From contig CACKGF010000002.1 in the NCBI GenBank assembly GCA_902599625.1, forward strand, positions 113,829 through 177,828: a stretch of 64,000 nucleotides of DNA. Reading direction: 5' to 3'. Under the pieces are notes generated by a model. That model was not told the origin of the DNA. It saw nothing but the letters and a program-made list of their open reading frames with translations, and searched no databases. The stretch's first letter is position 1; each line of letters starts with the position of its first letter. The DNA comes from an uncultured Pelagibacteraceae bacterium. GTDB taxonomy: Bacteria; Pseudomonadota; Alphaproteobacteria; Pelagibacterales; Pelagibacteraceae. The translations under genes and the position numbers were made by a program. Shown here in pieces: positions 17,112 to 26,271 of this stretch.

Positions 17112-19201
17112 ATATTTTTTCTTTCATCAACAAGACTTTTCACAACACTAGGATCTGCTAAAGTTGTAGTGTCTCCAAGTTGATCATGTTCATTTGCTGC
17201 AATCTTTCGTAAAATTCTTCTCATGATTTTTCCTGATCTAGTTTTTGGGAGCCCAGGTGAAAAATGAATTATATCAGGTGTAGCTATCGGACCAATTTGT
17301 TTTCTTACCCAAAGTTTTAAGTCTCTCTCTAAATCACCGTCTGGATTTTCTCCTACGTTAAGGGTTACGTAACAATACAAACCATTTCCTTTTATATCGT
17401 GAGGATAACCAACAACAGCAGCCTCTGCTACTTTAGGATGAGCTACAAAAGCACTTTCTATTTCTGCAGTACCTAAGTTGTGACCTGATACGATTATAAC
17501 ATCGTCAACCCTTCCAGTGATCCAATAATAACCATCTTTGTCTCTTCGACATCCATCACCAGTAAAATATTTTCCATCAAATTGAGAAAAATATGTTTCA
17601 ATAAATCTATTGTGGTCTCCATAAACAGTTCTCATTTGACCAGGCCATGATTGAGCAATACATAATCTTCCTTGGGCTTCGCCTTTTAAAACATTTCCAT
17701 CTTTATCAACTATTACAGGTTTTATTCCATAAAAAGGCTTAGTTGCTGAACCTGGTTTTAGATCTATTGCTCCAGTCTGTGGACTAATCAATATACCTCC
17801 TGTTTCTGTTTGCCACCAGGTATCAACAATTGGACACTTACTATCACCAACTGTTTTGTAATACCACTCCCATGCCTCTGGGTTGATTGGTTCTCCGACA
17901 GTTCCTAAAAGTTTTAAGCTTTTTCTAGAAGTCTTTTTAACAGGTCCTTCACCTTCTCTCATTAAAGCTCTAATTGCGGTAGGAGCTGTATAAAAAATGT
18001 TTACTTTATACTTATCGACAATTTGCCACCATCTTGAACTGTCGGGATAAGTTGGAATTCCCTCAAACATTATAGTTGTTGCTCCATTAGCCAAAGGTCC
18101 ATAAATGATATAACTATGTCCTGTGATCCATCCAATGTCAGCAGTACACCAATAAATATCTTTGTGTTTATAATTAAATATGTATTGATGTGTCATTGAG
18201 GCATAAACCATATAACCGCCTGTAGTATGAAGTACACCTTTAGGCTTCCCCGTTGAACCAGATGTATATAAAATAAAAAGAGGATCTTCTGCATTCATTT
18301 CCTCAGGCTCACATACAGCTGGGACATTTTTTGTTATGTCATGGTACCAAACATCTCTGTCTTCATTCCAATTAATTCTATTTCCTGTTCTTTTAACAAC
18401 AACACATTTTTTAACATTGGTGCAACTCAACAAAGCTTCATCTGTAATTTCTTTCAATGGAATTGTTTTTCCCCCTCTTAAACCTTCATCAGCAGTCACT
18501 ACATAATCTGAGTTACAATCATTAATTCTTCCAGCAATGCTGTCAGGTGAAAATCCTCCAAAAATTATTGAGTGTACTGCCCCAATTCTTGCACATGCAA
18601 GCATGGTGTATGCGAGCTCCGGTATCATAGTTAAATAAATCGTTACCCTATCACCTTTTTTAACACCAATATTTTTTAGTCCGTTTGCAATTTTAGATAC
18701 CTCCAAATGGAGTTGCTTGTAGCTTATTTTCTTTTGAATTTTTGGATCATCCCCAACCCAAATAATTGCAGTCTTATCTTTATTGTTTTTAAGATGTCTA
18801 TCTATACAGTTTGCTGAAGCATTAAGAGTCCCATCATAGAACCATTTAATATGAACATCAGATTTACTGTACTTCACATCTTTAATCTTAGTATATGGCT
18901 TGATCCAACTTATTCTTTTACCTTCTTTTCTCCAAAAAGCGTCATTCTCTTTTAAAGATTGATTGTATTTTTTTTCATACAAGTTTTTTGTAACTAAGGC
19001 TTTTTTTATCCATTCAGATTTAGTTTTATAAATTTTTTCTCCATCTTCTTTTGATTGACTGACAGATGGTTTTATTTTTCTCTTTCTAGGCTTTAAAGAC
19101 CTTCTTTTTTTTGTTTTATGAGAAACCTTTTTTTTCTTTTTTGTAGGTTTTCTTTTTTTAATTTTTGTACCTTTTTTCTTTTTTCTAGATTTTTTTGGCA
19201 T
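17108..19201 (-). CDS. acs: Acetyl-CoA synthetase with basic N-terminal extension
   Basis: AMP-forming acetate:CoA ligase, making acetyl-CoA from acetate, ATP and CoA. The 697-residue protein carries all adenylate-forming landmarks: [21 protein letters not shown] (given here as [11 protein letters not shown]), [24 protein letters not shown], the hinge [21 protein letters not shown] and the C-terminal [11 protein letters not shown] whose Lys is the acetylation site. Family length is about 650; the excess is a 45-residue N-terminal tail in which 28 residues are Lys or Arg. No Met occurs in frame between that tail and the catalytic domain, so the tail must be translated. It stands near the acetate symporter, giving an uptake-activation module. 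Confidence 0.97.
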   Translation of the reverse strand: MPKKSRKKKKGTKIKKRKPTKKKKKVSHKTKKRRSLKPRKRKIKPSVSQSKEDGEKIYKTKSEWIKKALVTKNLYEKKYNQSLKENDAFWRKEGKRISWIKPYTKIKDVKYSKSDVHIKWFYDGTLNASANCIDRHLKNNKDKTAIIWVGDDPKIQKKISYKQLHLEVSKIANGLKNIGVKKGDRVTIYLTMIPELAYTMLACARIGAVHSIIFGGFSPDSIAGRINDCNSDYVVTADEGLRGGKTIPLKEITDEALLSCTNVKKCVVVKRTGNRINWNEDRDVWYHDITKNVPAVCEPEEMNAEDPLFILYTSGSTGKPKGVLHTTGGYMVYASMTHQYIFNYKHKDIYWCTADIGWITGHSYIIYGPLANGATTIMFEGIPTYPDSSRWWQIVDKYKVNIFYTAPTAIRALMREGEGPVKKTSRKSLKLLGTVGEPINPEAWEWYYKTVGDSKCPIVDTWWQTETGGILISPQTGAIDLKPGSATKPFYGIKPVIVDKDGNVLKGEAQGRLCIAQSWPGQMRTVYGDHNRFIETYFSQFDGKYFTGDGCRRDKDGYYWITGRVDDVIIVSGHNLGTAEIESAFVAHPKVAEAAVVGYPHDIKGNGLYCYVTLNVGENPDGDLERDLKLWVRKQIGPIATPDIIHFSPGLPKTRSGKIMRRILRKIAANEHDQLGDTTTLADPSVVKSLVDERKNI

Positions 19202-19202
19202 A

Positions 19203-19616
19203 CTAAATATTACCCATTTTATTTAATATTTTCCAGCTTTTAGAGTCGATTGGCATTACTGATAATCTGCTTTGTTTAATAAGCGGAATTCCACTTAAAG
19301 ACCTGTTTTTTTTAATATCCTCTAATTTTATGGGTTTTTTGAATTTTTGTTTAAATCTTACCATGACAGCAACGAACATCCTTTTTTTATCTGTAGGATC
19401 TAAGAAAGCTTCTTTTATCACTTCTACTATACCAACAATTTCTTTTCCAATATTAGAATGGTAAAAAAAACAAAGATCACCATTTTTCATTTTTTTTAAA
19501 TTGTTTCTTGCTTGATAATTTCTCACACCATCCCATATTGCACCTTTGACACCTGCTTTTTCTTGTTGAGTGAGAGACCATACATCTGGCTCAGACTTCA
19601 TTAACCAATATTGCAT
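19203..19616 (-). CDS. EVE domain protein
   Basis: A 137-residue single-domain protein of the EVE (PUA-like) superfamily, presumed to bind modified bases in nucleic acid. The opening [16 protein letters not shown] and following [26 protein letters not shown] and [15 protein letters not shown] blocks are textbook for EVE proteins such as human THYN1. It sits one base after the tsaD stop and one base before the acs start, in a minus-strand run tsaD-EVE-acs; the pairing of tsaD with an EVE gene fits a link to nucleic acid modification, though this is inference. Confidence 0.95.
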   Translation of the reverse strand: MQYWLMKSEPDVWSLTQQEKAGVKGAIWDGVRNYQARNNLKKMKNGDLCFFYHSNIGKEIVGIVEVIKEAFLDPTDKKRMFVAVMVRFKQKFKKPIKLEDIKKNRSLSGIPLIKQSRLSVMPIDSKSWKILNKMGNI

Positions 19617-20687
19617 TTAAATTTTTACTCCAGCGCCCTTAAGAAAATTTGCTTTGCTGTCCAGTTGCCACCTTGGATTTGCTTCAAAATTATGTTTATC
19701 AAATTTTTTCATCTTGTATCTTTCCAGACCTGCCAGCGCTATCATTGCTGCGTTATCGGTGCACAATTTTAAATCAGGAAAATAAACTTTAAATTTTTTT
19801 TCCTTACATAATCTTTCTAAAACAATTCTGATTTGTTTGTTTGCAGCAACACCACCCGCAACTACTAAAGTTCTACTTTTTGGATAAAGCTCTAAATATT
19901 GATCAATAGCTTTTTTTGTTTTTTTATACAAAATATCAAGAACGGTTTTTTGAAAACTTGCTGCAAGATCGTTTTTATCTTTGTCTGTCTTTATGAATTC
20001 TTTTACTCTTAAAATTGCTGTTTTTAGACCAGCGAAGGATAAATTAGACCCACCTCTATTAAAAATAGGCTTTGGTAGAATGAACCTATTTTCCTCACCT
20101 TTCACTGCTAATTCTTCAATCTTAGGTCCACCAGGGTAACCAAGATTTAAAAGTTTTGCTGTTTTATCAAATGCTTCACCAAGCGCGTCATCTATTGTTG
20201 TACCAAGTCTTTTATATTTACCCAAATTACTCACAGTTACATATTGGGTATGTCCCCCAGAAATTAAGAAAAGAAGATATGGATATTTTATGTTAAAATT
20301 TAATTTTGGACTTAAAGCATGTCCTTCTAAATGATTTACAGCTATAAAAGGTTTTTTTAATGACAAAGACAAAGCTTTTGCAAAATTTAAACCAACTGAT
20401 AGGCAAACTATCAGTCCAGGTCCAGCAGTTGCAGCAACAGCATCAATATCTTTCAATTTTACTTTACTAATTTTTAAAGCTTTCTTTGTCATAATATCAA
20501 TTTTATCAAGATGCGCTCTTGCAGCTAAATCTGGAACAACTCCACCATATTTTTTATGTACTTCAAATTGACTTGAAATAACATTTGACAAAATTTTAGG
20601 TCTATTTTTTCCATTATCCCTCAATATGGATACAGCTGTCTCATCACAACTAGTTTCTATGCCAATAATAATTGTTTTTTTTTTCAT
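19617..20687 (-). CDS. tsaD: tRNA N6-adenosine threonylcarbamoyltransferase TsaD
   Basis: Transfers the threonylcarbamoyl group to A37 of ANN-decoding tRNAs (t6A). The 356-residue ASKHA-fold protein begins IIGIETSCDETAVSIL and has the metal site HLEGHALSP, the phosphate-2 loop SGGHTQYV, DDALGEAFDKTAKLLNLGYPGG and the adenosine motif VVAGGVAANKQIR, with the last metal Asp in LCTDNAAMIA. It opens the minus-strand run followed by the EVE gene and acs, and diverges from hemC. Confidence 0.97.
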   Translation of the reverse strand: MKKKTIIIGIETSCDETAVSILRDNGKNRPKILSNVISSQFEVHKKYGGVVPDLAARAHLDKIDIMTKKALKISKVKLKDIDAVAATAGPGLIVCLSVGLNFAKALSLSLKKPFIAVNHLEGHALSPKLNFNIKYPYLLFLISGGHTQYVTVSNLGKYKRLGTTIDDALGEAFDKTAKLLNLGYPGGPKIEELAVKGEENRFILPKPIFNRGGSNLSFAGLKTAILRVKEFIKTDKDKNDLAASFQKTVLDILYKKTKKAIDQYLELYPKSRTLVVAGGVAANKQIRIVLERLCKEKKFKVYFPDLKLCTDNAAMIALAGLERYKMKKFDKHNFEANPRWQLDSKANFLKGAGVKI

Positions 20688-20709
20688 AAAAGGTTTTTAT
20701 TAATATAAT
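20681..20709 (+). promoter_or_regulatory. Putative sigma-70 promoter of hemC
   Basis: TTTTCA (20681-20686) and a perfect TATAAT (20704-20709) are separated by 17 bp and point to hemC, whose ATG at 20738 would follow a leader of about 22 bases. The -35 element lies inside the start of the divergent tsaD gene. Confidence 0.45.
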
Positions 20710-20737
20710 TTAATCTAAAAATAAAAAAATTAAATAA

Positions 20738-21637
20738 ATGGAAAAACTTATAATTGGTTCTCGAGGAAGTAAATTGGCATTGAAATATGCTGAAATTGCT
20801 AAGAAAGCTTTCCTTAAAGAACTTGATATAGAAATAGAAATAAAAAAAATCACAACAGATGGTGATTTAGTTTTAGATAGAAGAACTAGTGAAATTGGTG
20901 GCAAAGGAGAATTCATTAAAAATATTGAAAAGGAACTTATAAACAAAAATATTAATATAGCTGTTCATTCACTAAAAGATGTTCCATCCGTAAAGACCAA
21001 AGGTCTAAAGATCGACTGTTTTCTTAAAAGAAACGATCCGCAAGAAGTTTTAATCAATAAAGAAAACTTAACGCTTGAAAAAATAAAAAGAAATTCAGTA
21101 ATTGGCACTTCTTCATTAAGGAGGGAATTTCAGTTGAAACATTTAAGACCAGACTTAAACTTCAAATTAATAAGGGGTAATATTGATACCAGAATTAAAA
21201 AATTAGACGAGAATCAATATGATTCGATTATTTTAGCAAAGGCTGGTTTAATGTCTTTATCATTAGAAAATAGAATATCGCAAGTATTTGAATGTAGGAA
21301 AATAGTTCCTCCAGCTGGCCAAGGAACAATCGTTCTTCAATCCAGAGAAGATGACGATGAATTAAATAACATCCTTTCAAAAATTAACCATTTTGAAACT
21401 TCAATTGAAGCAAAAGTTGAAAGAAAAATTTTAAATGTTTTAGAGGGTGATTGCAACACCGCAGCAGGTATATATGCTAATGTAAATGGAAAGAATGTAA
21501 AAATCATAGCTGAACTATTTTCTGATGATGGAATTAAAAAATTTACTTACAAAGATGAATGCAAGATAGAAGAAGCTTTAAAAATTGCTAAAAAAGCTGG
21601 TGATGATTTAAAAAAGCAGTTTAAGATGTTTAAATAA
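20738..21637 (+). CDS. hemC: Porphobilinogen deaminase (hydroxymethylbilane synthase)
   Basis: Joins four porphobilinogen units into hydroxymethylbilane in heme synthesis. The 299-residue protein starts IIGSRGSKLALKYAEIA, has the loop GGKGEFIKNIEKEL, AVHSLKDVPS with the catalytic Asp region, the TSSLRREFQLK and IRGNIDTRIKKL dipyrromethane-binding segments, and Cys239 in EGDCNTAAGIYA, which is the attachment point of the dipyrromethane cofactor. It is followed without any spacer by hemD. Confidence 0.97.
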   Translation: MEKLIIGSRGSKLALKYAEIAKKAFLKELDIEIEIKKITTDGDLVLDRRTSEIGGKGEFIKNIEKELINKNINIAVHSLKDVPSVKTKGLKIDCFLKRNDPQEVLINKENLTLEKIKRNSVIGTSSLRREFQLKHLRPDLNFKLIRGNIDTRIKKLDENQYDSIILAKAGLMSLSLENRISQVFECRKIVPPAGQGTIVLQSREDDDELNNILSKINHFETSIEAKVERKILNVLEGDCNTAAGIYANVNGKNVKIIAELFSDDGIKKFTYKDECKIEEALKIAKKAGDDLKKQFKMFK

Positions 21638-22336
21638 ATGCATGTTTTGTTAACTAGACCTTTAGAAGACTCTATAGAACTCATAAAGAGATTTAAAGAT
21701 AGAGGTATTACTGTATCCCATCTTCCATTAATAAAAATAAATAGAATAAATTATCCTAAACCTAACAGTTCAGAATATAAGACTATCGTTTTTACAAGCT
21801 CAAATGCAGTAAGAAATTTAGATACTAAAGTTTTTGATAAAAATATTTCATGTTTTTGTGTTGGTGATGCAACTGAAAAAACAGCAAAACAAAAAGGTTT
21901 TCACAATACATTTTCAGCTGGTGGAAGTGCAAAAAATTTGAAAGAATTAATTTTACAAAATTTAGAAAAAAGAACTGAGAAAATTTTGTATATTAGTGGT
22001 GAATTAGTTTCATATGATCTGGATAAGGATTTGAGCAAAGAGGGTTTAAATGTTCAAAGATTAATTAATTATAGCGTTTCACATATTAAAGATTTAAGTT
22101 CTGATTTTTTGAGTGAACTTAAAAAAAAAATTCCAGATATTGTTTATATTTATTCTCAAAATAGTGCAGTAAGTTTTTTAAATTTAATCAAAAAATACGA
22201 ATTGGATGATTATTGGATGAAAACTAATTTAATGTGCATTGGTGAAAAAAGTTCATCTGTATTAAATGAGCTAAAATGGAAGAAAATCTTCTTATTTAAT
22301 CCTGGTGAAGAAGAATATTTATTATATAAAATTTAG
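21638..22336 (+). CDS. hemD: Uroporphyrinogen-III synthase
   Basis: Closes and inverts ring D of hydroxymethylbilane to uroporphyrinogen III. The 232-residue protein begins VLLTRPLEDSIELIKRF and has IVFTSSNAVRNL, a CVGDATEKTAKQKGF segment and YIYSQNSAVSFLNLIKKY with CIGEKSSSVL at the end, the pattern expected for this poorly conserved two-domain family. Adjacent placement behind hemC makes the call secure. Confidence 0.93.
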   Translation: MHVLLTRPLEDSIELIKRFKDRGITVSHLPLIKINRINYPKPNSSEYKTIVFTSSNAVRNLDTKVFDKNISCFCVGDATEKTAKQKGFHNTFSAGGSAKNLKELILQNLEKRTEKILYISGELVSYDLDKDLSKEGLNVQRLINYSVSHIKDLSSDFLSELKKKIPDIVYIYSQNSAVSFLNLIKKYELDDYWMKTNLMCIGEKSSSVLNELKWKKIFLFNPGEEEYLLYKI

Positions 22337-22338
22337 TT

Positions 22339-23424
22339 ATGGAAGTTTTTATAAATTTAAAAGATTTGTTTCTTTCTGTTTGGGACCAAGGAATTCTTGG
22401 AATTGATATTGGTCAAATCCTTATTGGTTTAGGAATATTTCTACTATTTTTAATTTTTAGAGGTCTTATAAGCAAACTAATTCTTAAAAAATTAGAAATT
22501 ATATCTCAAAAAACAACTAATAAACTAGATGACACGTTTGTGAAATCTTTGGTTGGTCCAGCAAGATTCTTGCCGATAGTTTTAGGTTTCTTTTTTGCGA
22601 GCTATTATATGACATTTAGCGATGAAACCAGTTCATTCGTTGATAACATTAATAGAACATTGATCACCATATTATTGTTCTGGATTATTCATCAAATAAT
22701 AGAACCAATTTCCTATATCTTAAGTGGCTTAGATAGAATTTTAACTCGCGAATTAATAGGTTGGATAATTAAATCATTAAAGATATTAATCTTTATTCTT
22801 GGAGCTGCAGCTGTTTTAGAACTGTGGGGAATAAAAATTGGTCCAATTATAGCAGGACTAGGTTTGTTTGGTGTTGCAGTAGCATTAGGTGCACAAGATT
22901 TATTTAAAAATTTAATTTCAGGAATTTTAGTTTTAGTTGAAAAAAGATTTAAAATGGGTGACTGGATTTTGGTAGAAGGAACCATTGAGGGCATTGTTGA
23001 AAAAATTGGATTTAGATCAACTACAATAAGAAAGTTTGATAAGTCTTTAGCTATAATACCAAATTTTCAATTTGCTGAAAATGCTGTGATAAATATAAGC
23101 CAAACAACAAACTGGTTAATAAGCTGGACAATCACTCTTCAGTACGACACAACTATTGAGCAACTAAAAAATGTAAGAAATCAAATCGAAAATTTTATTA
23201 AGGACAGCAAAGACTTTAATACAAAAGTTGGTTTAGCGGTAAGAGTAGATAAATTTTCTGATAGTTCCATAGATATGTATGTAAGATGTTTTACCCAAAC
23301 AGGTAGTTGGAATGAATGGCTTGAAGTTAAAGAGAGATTAGCTATAGGCATTAAGGAAATCGTAGAAAAAAATAAAGCATCTTTTGCGTTTCCTAGTCAA
23401 TCAATTTACGTAGAGAAAAAATGA
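22339..23424 (+). CDS. Small-conductance mechanosensitive channel (MscS family)
   Basis: Inner-membrane tension-gated channel of 361 residues. After several N-terminal hydrophobic helices comes the pore-lining helix with small residues, IAGLGLFGVAVALGAQDLFKNLISG, given here in part (GLGLFGVAVALGAQDLF), then the beta domain KMGDWILVEGTIEGIVEKIGFRST and IIPNFQFAENAVINIS. These are the hallmark MscS blocks. It starts two bases after hemD and overlaps the yggT gene by four bases, forming a hemCD-mscS-yggT-folD run; coupling of MscS with YggT suggests an osmotic-stress role. Confidence 0.95.
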   Translation: MEVFINLKDLFLSVWDQGILGIDIGQILIGLGIFLLFLIFRGLISKLILKKLEIISQKTTNKLDDTFVKSLVGPARFLPIVLGFFFASYYMTFSDETSSFVDNINRTLITILLFWIIHQIIEPISYILSGLDRILTRELIGWIIKSLKILIFILGAAAVLELWGIKIGPIIAGLGLFGVAVALGAQDLFKNLISGILVLVEKRFKMGDWILVEGTIEGIVEKIGFRSTTIRKFDKSLAIIPNFQFAENAVINISQTTNWLISWTITLQYDTTIEQLKNVRNQIENFIKDSKDFNTKVGLAVRVDKFSDSSIDMYVRCFTQTGSWNEWLEVKERLAIGIKEIVEKNKASFAFPSQSIYVEKK

Positions 23425-23708
23425 TAATTATTTACATAGTTGTTATGACAATTCTTAAATATTATTCATACATAGTGATTGCTAATGTTGTTCTAAGTTG
23501 GTTGGTAGCTTTTAATGTGATTAATACTGGAAATAGATTTGTTTATTCTATTTTGGATTTTACGTACCGTGTAACAGAACCTTTTTTAAATAGGATTAGA
23601 GCTTTTTTACCAAATCTTGGTGCATTTGATATTTCACCTATAATATTACTTATGTTGATATGGATTATGCAAATGTGTATGGAGTATTATATTAGACCAA
23701 TTATTTAA
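23421..23708 (+). CDS. YggT family membrane protein
   Basis: A 95-residue integral membrane protein of one YggT repeat: hydrophobic helix (YYSYIVIANVVLSWLVAFNV), the connecting RVTEPFLNRIRAFLPNLG motif, and a second helix preceded by FDISPIILLMLIW. This order of helix, TEPxLxPxRxxxPxxGxxDxSP and helix is the family signature. It overlaps the mscS-like gene by four bases (ATGA). Members are linked with osmotic tolerance in a few bacteria, but the mechanism is not known. Confidence 0.92.
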   Translation: MIIIYIVVMTILKYYSYIVIANVVLSWLVAFNVINTGNRFVYSILDFTYRVTEPFLNRIRAFLPNLGAFDISPIILLMLIWIMQMCMEYYIRPII

Positions 23709-23714
23709 AACATC

Positions 23715-24560
23715 ATGAATTTAATTGACGGAAAAAAAATTGCTGCCCAATTAAGAAACAAACTAAAGGTGGAAGTAGATAGTATCCAAAAAAAATTTAA
23801 TAGAGTTCCTGGATTGACAGTAATTTTAATTGGAGATTTTGCACCAAGTCAAATTTATGTAAGAAACAAAGAAAAATCAGCCAAAGAAATTGGTCTTAGG
23901 TCAGAAATTGTAAAATACCCCAAAGATGTGCAAGAGAAGACAGTTTTAAACAAAATAGATGAACTGAACAAAGATGATGATGTCTCGGGCATACTTGTTC
24001 AGCTTCCTCTCCCTGATCATATTGATAAGCAAAAAATAATTGAAAGGATAAACCCTGAAAAAGATGTTGATGGATTCCACCCTCATAATGTAGGAAATTT
24101 ATCATCTGGGTATGAAAGTTCGGTTCCTTGTACTCCGTTAGGATGCTATTTGCTTATAAAAGAAATTGAACCTAATTTGAGTGGAAAAAAAGCGATTGTT
24201 ATAGGTAGATCTAATTTAAATGGTAAGCCTATGGCCCAACTTCTTCTGAAAGAAAATTGTACAGTGACTATTACTCACTCAAAAACGAAAGATTTAAAAA
24301 ATGAATGTAATAAAGGTGATATTGTAATAGCTGCTGTAGGAATTCCAGAGCTAGTTAAAGGAGATTGGATTAAAAAAGACGCAATTGTAATTGATGTTGG
24401 AATAAATAAGACAGAAAAAGGTATTATAGGCGATGTTGCGTTTGAAGAAGTATCAAAAGTAGCGAAAGCATTAACTCCAGTTCCGGGTGGTGTAGGACCA
24501 ATGACAATCGCCTGTTTATTAAAAAACACAATTGATTGCTTTAAAAGAAGTTTAAAATAA
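23715..24560 (+). CDS. folD: Bifunctional methylenetetrahydrofolate dehydrogenase/cyclohydrolase
   Basis: Oxidises 5,10-methylene-THF to 10-formyl-THF, feeding purine synthesis (see purH) and formyl-Met. The 281-residue protein has the catalytic Tyr-Lys helix (SQIYVRNKEKSAKEIG), the GILVQLPLPDHI substrate loop, NPEKDVDGFHP, PCTPLGC, the Rossmann nucleotide motif VIGRSNLNGKPMAQLL and the C-terminal TPVPGGVGPMTIA. All residues expected for a bifunctional enzyme are present. Its end overlaps the convergent GT41-like gene by 9 bp. Confidence 0.97.
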   Translation: MNLIDGKKIAAQLRNKLKVEVDSIQKKFNRVPGLTVILIGDFAPSQIYVRNKEKSAKEIGLRSEIVKYPKDVQEKTVLNKIDELNKDDDVSGILVQLPLPDHIDKQKIIERINPEKDVDGFHPHNVGNLSSGYESSVPCTPLGCYLLIKEIEPNLSGKKAIVIGRSNLNGKPMAQLLLKENCTVTITHSKTKDLKNECNKGDIVIAAVGIPELVKGDWIKKDAIVIDVGINKTEKGIIGDVAFEEVSKVAKALTPVPGGVGPMTIACLLKNTIDCFKRSLK

Positions 24561-26219
24561 TTTTCTTAAAATAGAATTAAACTTTTCACCAACATCTTGA
24601 GTATTAAAAAGTTTTTCATTCGCCGCATGTTGATAATATTTTTTTTTATCTAAAATTTTTTCATCATTAGCTATTTCAATTGCTTTACTAACATAATCAT
24701 CTTTATTTTTTACTATTGGTGGATTTTCAACCTCCATTTGATTGTAAGCGGCGCTTACAATTTTCGATTTAATATATTTAGTTGGACATGTAACTGTTTG
24801 TGTCCCGTAAAACATTGATTCGTGAAAAGAATTTCCAGAGCCAAAATAAATTGGATCTAACAAAACCGAAGAAGTTCCCAAATGATTGATAAACTGTTCT
24901 AAATTTAATGGATCTAAAAAAATAACTCTTTTAGAGTCAAAATTCTTATTCTTTCTAAACCTCTCTAGTAGTTTCAAAAAATAAACTTTGTGGCTATCTT
25001 TTAATAAATATAAAATTGCTTTTTTATCTTTCTTTAGAATGTCAAATAAATAATCATCAAAGTCTGGATGAAATTTAAATAAGGTCTGAGGACAAGAATA
25101 AATATTTTTTTTTGATATATCTTTGTCACTTAAAATATTCTCTATAACTGGTTTATTGTAGATCATAGGAAGTTTATCTATTATTAAAAATTTTTCAGAG
25201 TAAAATTTTTTTGAGTTTTCTGAAATTAGATGTTTTGAACATAAAAAAAAGTCGATAGTATCAGACCCAGTTGTTTCAGGATGTCCCCAGGACATAATTT
25301 GATACCTCGCCAATCTAATCAAAGATAAAAAATAAAATTCAATCGACATGCCAATGTCTGGATAAAAAAGAATGTCAAATTTTTCTTTTTCGATGACTCT
25401 TATTTTATCAATTAATTTGTTAGGCAGTGTTTCATTTTTAAATCCTTTATTATTTTTATTTTGAAATTCCCCAAATATCTCACCTTTTTTTGTTTTGTTT
25501 GAATGATAAACAACAATATCAAAAAATTTTAAATCTAGACTAAAAATTAGATTTTTAAATAATTTGCCTATTGTATGATCAGTAAAAAACTCAGAGACAA
25601 AACCAATTTTAATTTTATCATTTAATTTCTGATTTATAGTAACTTTATGATTTAGTGGTTGATAAATCTTTTTAAGAGCTTTCACCATTTTTTTGTTTAT
25701 TTCTAGATTATCTTTATCGGTGTAAGTAAGTTCAAATAACGGAGGCGAAATTATTTGATCATTATCATAATCTAATTTAATGTTAGAACTGATAATTTCA
25801 TCCAAACCTTTATCAATTTTTTGTCTATACTCGTCTATCTCTTTTTTGTCTCTAGAAATAAGAGGAGAAAGTATTTTTTTTTGTAATTCCCATTTTTTAT
25901 TTATTAAGTTTTTTTTTAACCCCTCATTGACTACTTTTATCGTTTCTTCTATTTTGTCTTGGTTTTTTAAAACACTAGCTAGAAATTGATAAGCAAATGG
26001 TTCATCAGGGTTAATTTTTATAATTTTTTTGATGCATTCTTCGGCTTGTTTAAAAGCTCCGGAAAAAGCATAAGAATGACTTAAGTTACGGAGTATGGAT
26101 AAATTATCTGGAAAATCATTTAAAAGTTTCTCAAACAACTGAGTAGATTTTTTAAATTCTTTTTTTTGAAGGTGACTGTATGCAATTTTGAAAAGTTCAT
26201 CTGCTGAATATTTGTTCAC
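24552..26219 (-). CDS. TPR protein with GT41/OGT-like glycosyltransferase domain
   Basis: A 555-residue protein with about three TPR repeats at the N-terminus (residues 1-115, for example KKEFKKSTQLFEKLL, FKQAEECIKKIIKINPDEPFAYQFLA) and a C-terminal domain resembling SPINDLY/O-GlcNAc transferase proteins. Diagnostic stretches are IGFVSEFFTDHTIGKLFKN, DILFYPDIGMSIEFYFLS, YQIMSWGHPETTGSDTIDFF and the nucleotide-sugar region LDPIYFGSGNSFHESMFYGT. It would attach a sugar, possibly N-acetylglucosamine or glucose, to protein or surface structures; acceptor unknown. The gene lies at the edge of an accessory-looking region with GT2 and membrane genes. No signal peptide is visible, so the product is probably cytoplasmic. 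Confidence 0.85.
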   Translation of the reverse strand: MNKYSADELFKIAYSHLQKKEFKKSTQLFEKLLNDFPDNLSILRNLSHSYAFSGAFKQAEECIKKIIKINPDEPFAYQFLASVLKNQDKIEETIKVVNEGLKKNLINKKWELQKKILSPLISRDKKEIDEYRQKIDKGLDEIISSNIKLDYDNDQIISPPLFELTYTDKDNLEINKKMVKALKKIYQPLNHKVTINQKLNDKIKIGFVSEFFTDHTIGKLFKNLIFSLDLKFFDIVVYHSNKTKKGEIFGEFQNKNNKGFKNETLPNKLIDKIRVIEKEKFDILFYPDIGMSIEFYFLSLIRLARYQIMSWGHPETTGSDTIDFFLCSKHLISENSKKFYSEKFLIIDKLPMIYNKPVIENILSDKDISKKNIYSCPQTLFKFHPDFDDYLFDILKKDKKAILYLLKDSHKVYFLKLLERFRKNKNFDSKRVIFLDPLNLEQFINHLGTSSVLLDPIYFGSGNSFHESMFYGTQTVTCPTKYIKSKIVSAAYNQMEVENPPIVKNKDDYVSKAIEIANDEKILDKKKYYQHAANEKLFNTQDVGEKFNSILRKLF

Positions 26220-26271
26220 AATATTTCAAGAATATATTATTTTACCAAAAATGGTATTTTAATAATTTAGA

